Part shown: one piece after another, positions 42,972 through 55,997 of the stretch | How positions within the stretch are numbered: the stretch's first letter is position 1 | Layout of the letters: every line of letters starts with the position of its first letter | Origin: Spiribacter curvatus | GTDB taxonomy: Bacteria; Pseudomonadota; Gammaproteobacteria; Nitrococcales; Nitrococcaceae | Direction: 5' to 3' | Assembly (NCBI RefSeq): GCF_000485905.1 | Contig: NC_022664.1 | Span: forward strand, 1,862,632 to 1,926,631 | DNA length: 64,000 bases | Notes under the pieces: model-generated | The model's input: only the letters and a program-made list of their open reading frames with translations | Told to the model about the DNA's origin: nothing | Databases searched by the model: none | Position numbers and translations under genes: made by a program

Positions 42972-43085
42972 GGCGATTGATCCTTGAGCTGATGAACACC
43001 ACTGTGTGACAACACGGTTCCGATATTCTTCGACATCGGGTTAGAGTGCAAACATCAAGGCTGGCGAATGAACGCCGGGAGAGTC

Positions 43086-43562
43086 ATGGTCAAAACCAGC
43101 GCAACCGCGATGATCCGCCGACCCACTCCCGTGGTGTTTTCGTTTGTCGTGGACGACTTCGTCCATAACTACCCACGCTGGTCGCCCGAGGTCAAAAGCC
43201 TCAAACCGCTGTCCGAGGGTCCGCTGGTCAAGGGCTGGCGGGGCCGTCAGATGCGCGTCGATCAGGGCCGCCGGACCACGACCGATTTCGAGGTAGTGGC
43301 GCTGGAGCCGCATGAGCACATCGGCTTTCAGGGCGTGAAGGATCCCTATTACATCGATTTCTGGTTCACCGCCGAAGGCGACGGTATTACCCGACTGACC
43401 TTTCGATTCGAGCTCGGGCAGCTGGGCCTCGCCTTCCGGCCCTTCGAGAAGCTCATCACGCACGCGGTCCAGACCGGCGTCGACCGCGTCGCCCGCAACC
43501 TCAAACAACTGGTGGAATCGGAGACGCCCGATCCCGCTCGTGCCCCGTCAGGAGAGCAGTGA
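43086..43562 (+). CDS. SRPBCC (START/polyketide-cyclase-like) protein coupled to a LOV photoreceptor
   Basis: A 158-residue helix-grip-fold protein: TSATAMIRRPTPVVFSFVVDDFVHNYPRWSPEVKSL is the typical SRPBCC opening (invasive Pro, N-terminal helix, W-P/S-E loop), and the long C-terminal helix FEKLITHAVQTGVDRVARNLKQL closes a hydrophobic cavity. Such proteins bind lipids or small hydrophobic ligands. The ATG at 43086 has GGGAGAG just upstream and is preferred to the ATG at 43068. Its TGA shares bases with the LOV start codon (TGATG), so the two are made from one mRNA in a coupled way. Confidence 0.8.
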   Translation: MVKTSATAMIRRPTPVVFSFVVDDFVHNYPRWSPEVKSLKPLSEGPLVKGWRGRQMRVDQGRRTTTDFEVVALEPHEHIGFQGVKDPYYIDFWFTAEGDGITRLTFRFELGQLGLAFRPFEKLITHAVQTGVDRVARNLKQLVESETPDPARAPSGEQ

Positions 43563-44026
43563 TGGAATTCACCCCCGAGAAAGACACCGGCCTGATCCCC
43601 AATGTCCTCACCCAGATCCTCGATACCTGCGTGAACGGCATCACGCTGTCGGATCCTGACCAGCCGGACAACCCGATCGTATTCGCCAACAAGGTCTTTG
43701 AGGACATGACCGGCTACGAGCAGGACGAGATCATCGGCCGCAACTGCCGGTTCCTGCATGGTGATGACCGCGATCAGCCCGGGCTGGAGTCGATCCGCGA
43801 GGCGATGCGCACGGGCTCGCGTGTCGAGGTGGTACTGCGTAATTACCGCAAGAGCGGGGAGCTCTTCCATAACCAGCTGACCGTCCAGCCATTGCGCGAC
43901 GAAAACGGCCAGCTGATCTACTACCTGGGCGTGCAGTACGACATCACTCCGATCGTAACGGCTCGCGAGGAGGCGGACCGGATGGCGGCGCTATTCGAAA
44001 AGGGCGAGGATTCCACCCCCTCATAA
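43562..44026 (+). CDS. Short LOV blue-light photoreceptor
   Basis: A 154-residue single-domain LOV protein. The flavin-binding motif GRNCRFLHGDDRDQ contains the adduct-forming cysteine (Cys62). NGITLSDPDQPDNPIVFANKVFEDMTGYEQDEIIG precedes it and NYRKSGELFHNQLTVQPLRD with YYLGVQYDIT (signalling glutamine) follows, ending in a short amphipathic J-alpha-like helix (REEADRMAALFEKG). FLH replaces the common FLQ. There is no kinase, GGDEF or HTH output, so signalling must go through dimerisation or a partner, most likely the coupled SRPBCC protein. Confidence 0.92.
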   Translation: MEFTPEKDTGLIPNVLTQILDTCVNGITLSDPDQPDNPIVFANKVFEDMTGYEQDEIIGRNCRFLHGDDRDQPGLESIREAMRTGSRVEVVLRNYRKSGELFHNQLTVQPLRDENGQLIYYLGVQYDITPIVTAREEADRMAALFEKGEDSTPS

Positions 44027-44037
44027 CGGCGCGCCGG

Positions 44038-45324
44038 CTAGGCCCCCGGATGCAGGAAGAATAGCGCGCTGGCGATGGCGATCATGACCGCGGCGTAGGG
44101 CAGGTTCCAGCGCAGTAGGTCCAACGGACGCAGGCTGTAGGCGCCCTGCAGGGCGAGGTTCATGGCGGATAGCGGGCTGACCGCCACGCCGATGCCCCAG
44201 GCGGCGAGAAAGCAACTCGCCAGCAGACTGGGGTTGGGATCGAGCGGCGCCACAACGGCCGCAGCCGCCGCGACACCGATCACTGGATGCACCCCGACGA
44301 TGGAGAGCGCGACCAGTACCGTCAGCAGCAGCCCTGCCTGGAGTCCACCGAACTGCTCGAAGGGCAGAGCGACCCCGGTCACCGACACCAGACTCATCAG
44401 GCCGGCTGCCATGACGCCGGCGGACAGGAACAGCACCAGCTCGCCACGCATCGCCGGCAGGCCGCGCCGCACATGATCCCCCAGCGTCTGACCGGGGCGC
44501 GAATCGGTGAGGAGCAGGGTAACGGCCGTCACGCTCGGTGCCAGCAGCGCGATCAGACCCAGTACCGACAGCGATGGCCGCCAGCTGTGTGCCAGCAGGA
44601 TCGCAACCCCCAGCAGGCCGGGCAGCCAGAGACTGCCGAAGTTGATCGGATAGCCGTGGAAGGCATCGACATCCAGCGCGCTGACATCACGGAACGTCAG
44701 CGCGAGCGCCGCCAGCGCCAGGGGCCCGCCAAAGGCCAGCAGCAGCGGCAGTCGCGCACCCGGCGCGTAGGTCAGCGCCGCGGCCATGGCGGCAAAGAAC
44801 GGTGACCAGAAAGCGGCGCTGCCAAACCCGCGGACCAGCGTGATGGCCTGCTGGCGCGTCAGGGTGTGGCCATCGCTCATGCGCCTTGCCATGATGAACA
44901 CGGTGGGCAGGTTCACCACCGATCCGAACAGGTGCACCCCGGCCAGCGTATTGACGAGGCTGCGCCGACCCGGCGGCGCCTCGGCCGACGCCGCGGTGGG
45001 CGGCACGGCGATCAGGCGCAGAAAACTCACCGCCCCCAGCATGGCGATCAGCAGGGCATTGCCGGCGACGGCGGTGTGCCAGTCCACCTGGCCGTCGGCG
45101 AAAAACCCGGCCGCCAGTCCCAGTCCGCCGACGGCCAGCAGGACACTGGCCTGAATGCGGACCCGGCGCGGCACATCGCGCCAGAGGATGACACCGGCCA
45201 GCCAGGCCGGCAGCCCGGCGGCCAGCAGTGGCACCACACCGGTGAGACTGGCGACGGCGCTGAGCGCGATGCAGGCCGTCAGTGCCAGCCCCGCGACCGT
45301 CGCCAGAACCGGCTTAAGGGGCAA
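44038..45324 (-). CDS. Predicted multi-pass inner-membrane permease of unknown specificity
   Basis: A 428-residue, very hydrophobic protein with about 10-12 helices. Two related segments, VRGFGSAAFWSPFFAAMAAALTYAPGA and AAWGIGVAVSPLSAMNLALQGAYSL, look like an inverted duplication with SP-containing re-entrant loops, as in ion-transporter superfamily members (DctM, CitMHS, ArsB type). A GVHPVIGVAAAAAVVAPLDPNP loop resembles those of dicarboxylate/anion carriers. The substrate is unknown. Its start overlaps the end of the EF-hand gene by 11 bases, so it is probably co-expressed with that secreted calcium-binding protein. It converges with the LOV gene. Confidence 0.68.
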   Translation of the reverse strand: MPLKPVLATVAGLALTACIALSAVASLTGVVPLLAAGLPAWLAGVILWRDVPRRVRIQASVLLAVGGLGLAAGFFADGQVDWHTAVAGNALLIAMLGAVSFLRLIAVPPTAASAEAPPGRRSLVNTLAGVHLFGSVVNLPTVFIMARRMSDGHTLTRQQAITLVRGFGSAAFWSPFFAAMAAALTYAPGARLPLLLAFGGPLALAALALTFRDVSALDVDAFHGYPINFGSLWLPGLLGVAILLAHSWRPSLSVLGLIALLAPSVTAVTLLLTDSRPGQTLGDHVRRGLPAMRGELVLFLSAGVMAAGLMSLVSVTGVALPFEQFGGLQAGLLLTVLVALSIVGVHPVIGVAAAAAVVAPLDPNPSLLASCFLAAWGIGVAVSPLSAMNLALQGAYSLRPLDLLRWNLPYAAVMIAIASALFFLHPGA

Positions 45325-45763
45325 GATCGTCGGCGGTGATCACTCCGTCGTCGTTGCGATCCAGGTCATCCAGCCAGGTTTCGGTGCCGTTGATGAATTC
45401 GGCGCGCTGGACCCGGCCGTCGCCATTGGCATCCGAGGCCGGCAGACTCATGCCGTCGGTAATCCGCTCCATCAGCTCGCGGGCCTCGCCCTCGTAGCCG
45501 GCCACGTCGCCTTCCCGCGCGGCATCGAAGGCCTCGTACTCGCTGGCGTCGAGGACGCCGTCGCCGTTGCGGTCAAAGCTGTTGAATACCCGTCCACGCA
45601 TGGTCTCGAGCTCCTCGAGCGTGGCGGTGCCATCGCCGTTCAGGTCCCAGACACCGAGGAAGCGCTCGGCCGGCGGCATCTGAGCCGACTCCTCCGAAGC
45701 GAGGGCCGGAGCGGCGCTGAGTACCCCGGCCACGAACAGCGCGGTGATTGATTGACGCATCAT
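45314..45763 (-). CDS. Secreted EF-hand calcium-binding protein
   Basis: A 149-residue protein with a signal peptide (MRQSITALFVAGVLSAAPALA) and four EF-hand-type Dx(D/N)xDG loops: DLNGDGTATLEE, DRNGDGVLDASE, DANGDGRVQRAE and DRNDDGVITADD. This is a calmodulin-like four-loop arrangement in the periplasm. AAAGGAG lies upstream of tandem ATGs (45763, 45760). glmS is 19 bases upstream on the same strand. Coupling to the downstream permease suggests a calcium-responsive or calcium-storing role at the membrane, but no function is known. Confidence 0.88.
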   Translation of the reverse strand: MMRQSITALFVAGVLSAAPALASEESAQMPPAERFLGVWDLNGDGTATLEELETMRGRVFNSFDRNGDGVLDASEYEAFDAAREGDVAGYEGEARELMERITDGMSLPASDANGDGRVQRAEFINGTETWLDDLDRNDDGVITADDLAP

Positions 45764-45782
45764 TGATCTCCTTTGTTCGGGG

Positions 45783-47615
45783 TCACTCCACCGTGACCGA
45801 TTTCGCCAGATTGCGCGGCTTGTCGACGTCGGTGCCCTTGAGCACTGCGACATGGTAGGCGAGGAGCTGGAACGGCACGCTGTAGAGCAGCGGGGCCACC
45901 GCCTCGTCCACCGATGGCAGGGCAATCACCTGACAGTCGTCATAGGCTGCCGGGGCCGCGGCCGGATCGGCGAACACGTAGAGCCGTCCGCCCCGGGCCC
46001 GAACCTCCTGGAGGTTGGACTTGAGCTTTTCCACCAGGTCGTTGTTGGGCGCGGCCGTGACCACCGGCATATCCCCATCCACCAGCGCCAGCGGGCCGTG
46101 CTTGAGCTCGCCGGCAGGATACGCCTCGGCGTGGATGTAGGAAATCTCCTTGAGCTTGAGCGCCCCCTCCATGGCGATCGGGTATTGCGTTCCCCGGCCC
46201 AGGAACAGGGCGTGGTGCTTGTCGATGAAGGCCTCGGCGAGGGTCTCAATGCGCGATTCGAGATCCAGCACCGTCTCGATCTGTCGCGGGATCTGGCGCA
46301 ATGCCCGTATCAGGCGCGCCTCCGCCTCACGGTCCATGCCATGGGCCCGGCCGGCGGCGATGACCGTCAGCAGCAATGCGGTGAGCTGGGTGGTGAAGGC
46401 CTTGGTGGAGGCAACGCCGATCTCTGGGCCGGCCCGGGTCATCATGACCAGATCGGATTCACGGACCAGCGAGCTCTCGGGAACATTGCAGATCGCCAGG
46501 GTCGCCCGATAGCCGAGGGTCTTCGCTTCGCGCAGGGCGGCAAGGGTGTCGGCGGTCTCCCCGGACTGGGACAGAGTGACGAACACCGTCCCCGGCGCGA
46601 CCACATGGCGGCGGTAGCGGAATTCGCTGGCCACCTCGACGTCGCAGGGCAGCCCGGCGATGGACTCGAACCAGTAGCGTGCGACCAGACCGGCGTGATG
46701 GCTCGTCCCGCAGGCGACGATCTGGATGCGCTGGGCATCGGCCAGTAATTGCGTCGCTGCCGGTCCCAGGGCCTCGGGCAGGATGCGATCATCGGCCACG
46801 CGACCCTCAAGCGTCTCCGCCACGGCATTGGGCTGCTCGTGGATCTCCTTGGCCATGAAATGCCGGAATGCCCCGCGCTCAACGGCATCGGCCGTCAGAT
46901 CAGAGGTGCGGATCGGGCGCTCGACGGCGTGACCGTTGGCATCAAACACCCGCACGGATTGGCGGGTGAGCTCGGCGACATCCCCTTCCTGGAGGTCAAT
47001 GAAACGGCGGGTCACTGGCAGCAGGGCGGCGACATCGGAGGCAATGAAATGCTCGCCGATACCCACCCCGATCACCAGCGGACTGCCCCGCCGCGCGACG
47101 ATCAGACGCTGTGGATCACGCCGGGCGATCACCCCCAGCGCATAGGCGCCGGTGAGTTCGGCGATCACACCCTGCGTGGCGGCGAGCAGGTCGTCACCGC
47201 CCTCGAGCCGCTCGTGGACGGCGTTCACCACCGCCTCGGTATCGGTCTGCGATTCAAAGGTATAGCCCACCGCGGTCAGGCGATCCCGCAGGGCCTCATG
47301 ATTCTCGATGATGCCGTTATGGACGATCGCCACCTCGTCGCGGGCGACATGGGGGTGGGCGTTGGCCTCGGTGGGGGCACCATGGGTGGCCCAGCGGGTA
47401 TGGGCGATGCCCACGCCGCCGCTGTGGGGCGCTGCTGCCTGGGCGTCGGCGAGGGCCGCCACCTTGCCGACGGCCCGGTGGCGATGCAGGTCGCCGGCGG
47501 CATCGAGCAGGGCCAGCCCGGCGGAGTCATAGCCGCGGTATTCGAGGCGACGCAGCCCCTCCAGCAGTATGGGCGCGACATCCCTTTCCGCGATCGCTCC
47601 AACGATTCCACACAT
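45783..47615 (-). CDS. glmS: Glutamine:fructose-6-phosphate aminotransferase
   Basis: A 610-residue enzyme making glucosamine-6-P for peptidoglycan and LPS. The N-terminal glutaminase begins [11 protein letters not shown] (Cys after Met removal is the nucleophile), with [10 protein letters not shown] and [11 protein letters not shown]. Two SIS isomerase domains ([52 protein letters not shown]) and the family C terminus KSVTVE follow. It pairs with glmU 20 bases upstream, as in E. coli, where glmUS follows the atp operon. No glmS ribozyme or GlmZ-like target was recognised. Confidence 0.97.
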   Translation of the reverse strand: MCGIVGAIAERDVAPILLEGLRRLEYRGYDSAGLALLDAAGDLHRHRAVGKVAALADAQAAAPHSGGVGIAHTRWATHGAPTEANAHPHVARDEVAIVHNGIIENHEALRDRLTAVGYTFESQTDTEAVVNAVHERLEGGDDLLAATQGVIAELTGAYALGVIARRDPQRLIVARRGSPLVIGVGIGEHFIASDVAALLPVTRRFIDLQEGDVAELTRQSVRVFDANGHAVERPIRTSDLTADAVERGAFRHFMAKEIHEQPNAVAETLEGRVADDRILPEALGPAATQLLADAQRIQIVACGTSHHAGLVARYWFESIAGLPCDVEVASEFRYRRHVVAPGTVFVTLSQSGETADTLAALREAKTLGYRATLAICNVPESSLVRESDLVMMTRAGPEIGVASTKAFTTQLTALLLTVIAAGRAHGMDREAEARLIRALRQIPRQIETVLDLESRIETLAEAFIDKHHALFLGRGTQYPIAMEGALKLKEISYIHAEAYPAGELKHGPLALVDGDMPVVTAAPNNDLVEKLKSNLQEVRARGGRLYVFADPAAAPAAYDDCQVIALPSVDEAVAPLLYSVPFQLLAYHVAVLKGTDVDKPRNLAKSVTVE

Positions 47616-47635
47616 TCGGCTTCTCCCCTGTCGAA

Positions 47636-49006
47636 CTATCCGTCCCGGTCGGCGCCCCAGCCGGGGATCTGGCGAACCTGGCCACGATCCACAGCGAGAC
47701 TGTCGGCGGCGACATCGTCACGCAGTGTGGTGCCGGCACCGATCGTGGCGCCGGCGGCGATATGCAGCGGCGCCACCAGCGCGGTGTTGGAGCCGATGAA
47801 AACCCCGTCATCCACCTGCGTGACATGCTTGTCACGACCATCATAGTTGCAGGTGATCGTCCCCGCGCCCACGTTCACGTGGGCGCCCACCCGGGCATCC
47901 CCCACGTAGGAAAGGTGATTGATTTTACTGCCCGCACCGATCCGGGCCTGTTTGACCTCGACGAAATTGCCGACCCGGGCCCCCGTTGCCAGTGTCGTAC
48001 CGGGGCGCAGCCGTGCGAAGGGCCCGATCCGGCAGTCGCGGCCGATCGCCGCTGACTCGATGTCGCAGTGCGCGAGGACCTCGGTGCCTGACCCAAGCGT
48101 GCAGTCCTGCAGTCGGGTGAACGGACCGATCCGGACGTCATCCCCCAGGCTCACCTCACCCTCGATGATGGCATCGACGTCGATGGAACAGTCATGGCCC
48201 ACCGTGAGCGTTCCACGCAGGTCAAAACGCGCTGGGTCGGAAAGGCCAAGGCCCTGATCGCGCATCAGGGCCTGTGCCTGGCGCTGCTGGCAGGCCCGTT
48301 CCACCGCCGCCAGCTGCTCGCGGTCATTGACGCCCTGTACCTCACGCGGATCGCTGCAGGTCACCGGGCGTACGCTCCAGCCCTCGTCGTGGGCCATGGC
48401 GATGCAGTCAGTCAGGTAATACTCACCCTGGGCGTTACCGGTATGAAGCCGTTCCAGCCAACGGCGCAGCGGACCGGCGGGCAGGCAGAGCAGACCGGTA
48501 TTGATCTCGCCGATGCGCTGCTGCTCGGGTGTCGCATCCTTTTGCTCGACAATGCCACTGACCAGTCCCGCGCCATCACGGAGGATCCGCCCATAACCCC
48601 GGGGGTCGTCGAGAACCACCGTGAGCAGCGATACCCCCGGCTGGGCCTCGGCCACCAGCGCCTGCAGCGTCTGCGGTCGTGTCAGCGGCACATCGGCACA
48701 GAGCACCAGCACCTGATGGGCATCGGGGATGTGCGGCAGCGCCTGCTGGACGGCATGGCCCGTTCCCAGCCGCTGGGCCTGGTGAACCCAGTGCAGGTCC
48801 GGATCGGGGAACGCGGCGCGCACCGCCTCGCCACCGTGGCCGTGGATGACGTGGATGGATTGCGGGTTGAGCGGCCGGGCGGCATCAAGCACATGACCGA
48901 GCATTGAGCGCCCGGCCACGGTCTGGAGCACTTTGGGCGTGTGAGAGCGCATACGCTTGCCCTCGCCGGCGGCGAGGACAATGATGCTGAGTGGTGGACT
49001 GGACAT
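47636..49006 (-). CDS. glmU: Bifunctional N-acetylglucosamine-1-P uridyltransferase / glucosamine-1-P acetyltransferase
   Basis: A 456-residue enzyme giving UDP-GlcNAc. The N-terminal pyrophosphorylase has [17 protein letters not shown] and LCADVPLT. The C-terminal left-handed beta-helix has repeated hexapeptides ([29 protein letters not shown]), with [20 protein letters not shown] and [14 protein letters not shown] carrying the acetyl-CoA site. AAGGAG precedes the ATG. It lies between atpC and glmS on one strand, so it may be transcribed partly from the atp promoter. Confidence 0.97.
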   Translation of the reverse strand: MSSPPLSIIVLAAGEGKRMRSHTPKVLQTVAGRSMLGHVLDAARPLNPQSIHVIHGHGGEAVRAAFPDPDLHWVHQAQRLGTGHAVQQALPHIPDAHQVLVLCADVPLTRPQTLQALVAEAQPGVSLLTVVLDDPRGYGRILRDGAGLVSGIVEQKDATPEQQRIGEINTGLLCLPAGPLRRWLERLHTGNAQGEYYLTDCIAMAHDEGWSVRPVTCSDPREVQGVNDREQLAAVERACQQRQAQALMRDQGLGLSDPARFDLRGTLTVGHDCSIDVDAIIEGEVSLGDDVRIGPFTRLQDCTLGSGTEVLAHCDIESAAIGRDCRIGPFARLRPGTTLATGARVGNFVEVKQARIGAGSKINHLSYVGDARVGAHVNVGAGTITCNYDGRDKHVTQVDDGVFIGSNTALVAPLHIAAGATIGAGTTLRDDVAADSLAVDRGQVRQIPGWGADRDG

Positions 49007-49044
49007 GGGACTCCTTCCCGCCCGAAGGGGCCGTCCAGCCGGGA

Positions 49045-49473
49045 TCAGGTCCGGTTGGCGGTCTTGCGGAGCTTCTGGATGGTGCGCAGCTGGGCCGCGG
49101 CCTCGACCAGCTCGCCCTGGGCCCGGGCGTAGTCGATCTCACTGCTTCGATTGGCGAGCGCTTCCTCGGCGCGCTTCCGCGCCTGCTCAGCGGCGGCCTC
49201 GTCGATATCGTGGGCGCGGGTCGCGGCGTCGGCGAGCACCGTCACCACGTCCGGCTGGATCTCCATGGTCCCACCGGAGACGTAGTAGAACTGATCCGCC
49301 CCGAACTCGTCGCGCACCGTCACCTCACCGGGCTGGAGCTGGACGAGCATGGGGACATGCCGCGGATAAATGCCGACCTCGCCACCGACGGCACGCGCCA
49401 CGATGAATGTCGCCGCGCCGGAGTGAATGGACTCCTCGGCGCTGACGATGTCGATATGCATGGTAATGCCCAT
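49045..49473 (-). CDS. atpC: ATP synthase F1 epsilon subunit
   Basis: A 142-residue central-stalk subunit: the N-terminal beta-sandwich (IDIVSAEESIHSGAATFIVARAVGG, LVQLQPGEVTVRD, YYVSGGTMEIQPDVVTVLAD) and a C-terminal two-helix hairpin (AEQARKRAEEALANR) that can inhibit ATP hydrolysis. AAGGGAAGG just before the ATG at 49473 supports that start; an ATG four codons in is possible. Last gene of the atp operon. Confidence 0.96.
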   Translation of the reverse strand: MGITMHIDIVSAEESIHSGAATFIVARAVGGEVGIYPRHVPMLVQLQPGEVTVRDEFGADQFYYVSGGTMEIQPDVVTVLADAATRAHDIDEAAAEQARKRAEEALANRSSEIDYARAQGELVEAAAQLRTIQKLRKTANRT

Positions 49474-49485
49474 AGCGGCCTTCCC

Positions 49486-50916
<1,431 letters not shown>

Positions 50917-51789
50917 CTAGACGGCTTCAGCGCCGGCCACGATCTCAGAGAGCTCCGTGGTGATCGCAGCCTGGCGCGCCTTGTTGTAGGCGAGGTTCAG
51001 GTCGTCGATCAGTTTTCCGGCGTTATCGGACGCGGCCTTCATGGCCACCATGCGTGCGGCCTGCTCACAGGCGATGTTCTCGACCAGGGCCTGGAACACC
51101 AGGGATTCGATGTAGCGCTCGAGGAGCTGGTCCAGCGCCTCGGCCGGCGAGGGCTCGTAGATGTAGTCCCAGCTGTGCGCCGAGCGGGTGCTGTCCTCCG
51201 CTTCGGGGACGGGCAGCGGCAGGAGCTGCTCCATCACCGGCTTCTGCGTCATCGTGTTGACGAAGCGGTTGTAGCAGATGACGACCCGATCGAGGTTGCC
51301 TTCCGCATACTGATCCATCATGACCTTGACCGTACCGATGATATCGGCCAGCGCCGGCTTGTCACCGAGCTGGGAGACCTCGGCGGAGATGGTCGGCGGC
51401 AGACGGCTGAAGAACTGAATGGCCTTCGAGCCGACTGTGCACATCCGCACCTCGCGACCCGCGGACTCCTGGTCACGCAGATCCTTGACGATGGCGCGGA
51501 ACAGGTTGTTGTTCAGCCCGCCGCAGAGCCCACGATCGCTGGATATGACGATATAGCCGACCCGATCCTCGGTCTCGGGGGCCGTCAGGAACGGATGCCG
51601 ATACTCGGGGTTCGCCAGCGCCAGGTGACGGATCACCTGACGCATCTTGTCGGCGTAGGGGAGTGCGGCCTGCATACGCTGCTGCGCGCCACGCATCTTC
51701 GATGCCGCGACCATCTCCATGGCCGTGGTGATCTTCTGCGTGTTGCCGACACTCTTGATCTGAGTGCGTATTTCCTTCGCGCCGGACAT
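50917..51789 (-). CDS. atpG: ATP synthase F1 gamma subunit
   Basis: A 290-residue rotor shaft. The N-terminal helix [29 protein letters not shown] and the C-terminal helix [28 protein letters not shown] form the coiled coil inside the alpha3beta3 ring; [12 protein letters not shown] is the family signature. Between atpA and atpD. Confidence 0.97.
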   Translation of the reverse strand: MSGAKEIRTQIKSVGNTQKITTAMEMVAASKMRGAQQRMQAALPYADKMRQVIRHLALANPEYRHPFLTAPETEDRVGYIVISSDRGLCGGLNNNLFRAIVKDLRDQESAGREVRMCTVGSKAIQFFSRLPPTISAEVSQLGDKPALADIIGTVKVMMDQYAEGNLDRVVICYNRFVNTMTQKPVMEQLLPLPVPEAEDSTRSAHSWDYIYEPSPAEALDQLLERYIESLVFQALVENIACEQAARMVAMKAASDNAGKLIDDLNLAYNKARQAAITTELSEIVAGAEAV

Positions 51790-51812
51790 GCCGTTCCTAC
51801 CCTAAAATGCCG

Positions 51813-53354
51813 TTACCAGGTACCGGTCGACTTGAAATCATCAAGCACCGCGGTCAGCTGGCGCTTGATCTCGTCGGTGTAATCCCCGGTGTCATTGATC
51901 TGCTGCATCAGCTCGGCCGCGTTGTTGGCGACATGCTGATGCAGAGCGGCCTCGAAGTCACTGACTTTCTTATTATCGAGATCATCGAGGTAGCCCTCGT
52001 TGAGCGCGAACAGCGACAGGGCCATGAAGGCGACCGAGAGCGGGGCATACTGGCCCTGCTTGAGCACCTCCATCGCGCGCTCACCGCGCTCGAGCTGCTT
52101 GCGCGTGGACTCGTCGAGGTCGGAGGCGAACTGCGCGAACGCCGCCAGCTCACGATACTGCGCCAGTGCCAGGCGGATGCCACCCCCCAGCTTCTTGACG
52201 ATCTTGGTCTGCGCCGAGCCACCGACACGCGACACCGACAGACCGGCGTTGATCGCCGGCCGGATACCCGCGTTGAACAGATCGGTCTCGAGATAGATCT
52301 GACCATCGGTGATGGAGATGACGTTGGTCGGCACGAACGCGGAGACGTCGCCCGCCTGGGTCTCGATGATCGGCAGCGCGGTCAGCGAGCCCGTCTTACC
52401 CTTGACCTCACCGTTGGTGCGCCGCTCGACATCGGCCTCATTGATGCGCGAGGCGCGCTCGAGCAACCGCGAATGGAGGTAGAAGACGTCACCGGGGAAG
52501 GCCTCACGGCCCGGCGGCCGGCGCAGCAGCAGTGACACCTGACGATAGGCCACCGCCTGCTTCGAGAGGTCGTCAAAAACGATCAATGCATCCTCGCCGC
52601 GGTCGCGGAAGAACTCACCCATCGTGCAGCCGGCATAGGGGGCGATGAACTGCAGCGCCGCCGACTCCGCCGCCGACGCAGCGACGATGATGGTGTGATC
52701 CAGCGCGCCGTGCTCCTCGAGCTTGCGGACCACGTTGGCGATGGCCGAGGCCTTCTGACCAATCGCGACGTAAATGCACTTAATGCCAGTGTCTTTCTGA
52801 TTGATGATCGCGTCGACGGCGACGGCGGTCTTGCCGGTCTGGCGGTCGCCGATGATCAGCTCACGCTGGCCGCGGCCCACCGGAACCATGGAGTCGATGG
52901 CCTTGAGCCCCGTCTGCACCGGCTGATCGACGGACTGCCGGTCGATCACACCCGGTGCGACCTTCTCCACCGGGGCGGTCTGGTCAGAGGGCACGGCGCC
53001 CTTGCCGTCGATGGGATCACCCAGCGTATTGACCACGCGGCCCAGGAGGCCCTCGCCGATTGGCACCTCGAGGATGCGCCCGGTGGTGCGGACGGTGTCG
53101 CCCTCATTGAGGTGCGAGTAATCGCCCAGCACGACCGCACCGACCGAGTCGCGCTCGAGGTTGAGCGCCATGCCGTAGGTCTCGCCGGGGAATTCCAGCA
53201 TCTCGCCCTGCATGACATTGCTGATGCCATGGATGCGGACGATGCCATCGCTGACACTGACCACTGTGCCTTCATTGCGCGCCTCGGCGACGGACTCGAA
53301 GCCCTCGATGCGCTGTTTGATCAGGTCACTGATTTCCGTGGGATTGAGTTGCAT
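51813..53354 (-). CDS. atpA: ATP synthase F1 alpha subunit
   Basis: A 513-residue non-catalytic nucleotide-binding subunit with P-loop [15 protein letters not shown], the arginine finger region [23 protein letters not shown], and [21 protein letters not shown]. The N terminus [20 protein letters not shown] is complete. Between atpH and atpG. Confidence 0.98.
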   Translation of the reverse strand: MQLNPTEISDLIKQRIEGFESVAEARNEGTVVSVSDGIVRIHGISNVMQGEMLEFPGETYGMALNLERDSVGAVVLGDYSHLNEGDTVRTTGRILEVPIGEGLLGRVVNTLGDPIDGKGAVPSDQTAPVEKVAPGVIDRQSVDQPVQTGLKAIDSMVPVGRGQRELIIGDRQTGKTAVAVDAIINQKDTGIKCIYVAIGQKASAIANVVRKLEEHGALDHTIIVAASAAESAALQFIAPYAGCTMGEFFRDRGEDALIVFDDLSKQAVAYRQVSLLLRRPPGREAFPGDVFYLHSRLLERASRINEADVERRTNGEVKGKTGSLTALPIIETQAGDVSAFVPTNVISITDGQIYLETDLFNAGIRPAINAGLSVSRVGGSAQTKIVKKLGGGIRLALAQYRELAAFAQFASDLDESTRKQLERGERAMEVLKQGQYAPLSVAFMALSLFALNEGYLDDLDNKKVSDFEAALHQHVANNAAELMQQINDTGDYTDEIKRQLTAVLDDFKSTGTW

Positions 53355-53367
53355 CTAATCTGTCCTC

Positions 53368-53904
53368 TTAGCGACTGAGGGCGCTGGTGAGCCGGTTGAG
53401 CCGACCGCGCACCGAGCCATCGATAACCAGGTCGCCGGCACGGATGACCGCACCGCCGATGAGCGATTCGTCGAGCTGCGTATCCAGACTCACCGTCCGT
53501 GCCAGCCGTTGGGAAAGCGCCTCGGCCAGTCGGTCACGGACCGCGTCGTCAATCGGATGAGCGGTAGTGAGCTCGGCGTTCAGTGTCTTCTCGTACTCGG
53601 CCCGCAGGCGATCGTACTGATGGCTGATCTCGGGCAGCACGCCGATCCGGTCGCGCTGGACCAGCAGTCGCACGAAGTTGCGCTGCTGGCCGTCCAGTGC
53701 CTCGCCACAGACATCCAGTACCAGATCCGCCTTGCGCCCGTCATCGACCCGCGGGTGGCCCAGCACCGTGGCGACACGGCTGTCAGAGACAACCGCCGCC
53801 GCCATCGCCAGGCCATCGGCCCAGCCTGCCAGTGCCCCGGCGGCCTGCGCGAGCTGGAACGCCGCATCGGCGTAGGGACGGGCAACCGTGGTTTTCTGCG
53901 CCAT
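53368..53904 (-). CDS. atpH: ATP synthase delta subunit
   Basis: A 178-residue stator subunit linking F1 to the b dimer. The helical N domain (TVARPYADAAFQLAQAAGALAGW), VRLLVQRDRIGVLPEISHQYDRLRAEYE and the C-terminal LDESLIGGAVIRAGDLVIDGSVRGRLNRL are all typical. Between atpF and atpA, 13 bases before atpA. Confidence 0.96.
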   Translation of the reverse strand: MAQKTTVARPYADAAFQLAQAAGALAGWADGLAMAAAVVSDSRVATVLGHPRVDDGRKADLVLDVCGEALDGQQRNFVRLLVQRDRIGVLPEISHQYDRLRAEYEKTLNAELTTAHPIDDAVRDRLAEALSQRLARTVSLDTQLDESLIGGAVIRAGDLVIDGSVRGRLNRLTSALSR

Positions 53905-53915
53905 ATCCCTTTGCC

Positions 53916-54386
53916 TCAGACCTGCTCAGCCAGCTCGTCGAGCATCTGCTGATGTGCCTTGGGGTCGACTTCGCGCTCGAGGATGCGGCTTGCACCCACG
54001 ATGGCGAGCTCCGAGACGTCACGCCGGAGCGCTGCCCGTGCCTGGGAGACCTCCTGTTCAATGCGTGCGTCAGCGGCGGCCTTCTCGCGCTCGGCGACCG
54101 CCCGGGCCTCCTCGCGCGCCTCTTCAACGATGGATGCGCCCTGACGGTTGGCCCGCTCGATGATCTCGCCCGCCTGTGCCTTGGCCTCGCGGATATGCTC
54201 GGCGCCCCGCTCCTTGGCGAGCTCCAGCTCGCGCTGGCTGCGCTCGGCGGAAGCCAGACCGTCCGCGATCCGCTTCTCACGCTCGCTCATGGCCTGTTTG
54301 ATGGGCGGCCAGACGAACTTCATGGTGAACAGAATGAACACCACAAAGGTGATCATCTGTCCGAACAGCGTTGCGTTAATGCCCAC
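53916..54386 (-). CDS. atpF: ATP synthase Fo b subunit
   Basis: A 156-residue peripheral stalk protein, with one N-terminal membrane helix ([27 protein letters not shown]) and a long charged helix for dimerisation. Length equals the E. coli b subunit and the KFVWPPIxxAMxERxxxIADGL pattern is conserved. 11 bases before atpH. Confidence 0.96.
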   Translation of the reverse strand: MGINATLFGQMITFVVFILFTMKFVWPPIKQAMSEREKRIADGLASAERSQRELELAKERGAEHIREAKAQAGEIIERANRQGASIVEEAREEARAVAEREKAAADARIEQEVSQARAALRRDVSELAIVGASRILEREVDPKAHQQMLDELAEQV

Positions 54387-54442
54387 GGTCTACTCTCCGA
54401 TGGCTGCCGGTGAATGGCAGGTTGTCGTGTCGTCCGATGGGT

Positions 54443-54736
<294 letters not shown>

Positions 54737-54773
54737 TTAAAAGCGTTTGAACGGGTGGCTTGTGGCCGACCCC

Positions 54774-55935
<1,162 letters not shown>

Positions 55936-55968
55936 ACTGCCGTCACAACGACCCGCGAAAGTTGTCGG

Positions 55969-55997
55969 AGTATAATGAACTCAACCATGGGCTTCAA
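55969..55997 (-). promoter_or_regulatory. Promoter of the atpIBEFHAGDC operon
   Basis: On the minus strand TTGAAG (complement of 55992-55997) and TATACT (complement of 55969-55974) are exactly 17 bases apart, predicting transcription from about 55962, 27 bases before the atpI start. The -35 overlaps the last codons of parB. AGTATAAT on the opposite strand is coincidental. Confidence 0.65.
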
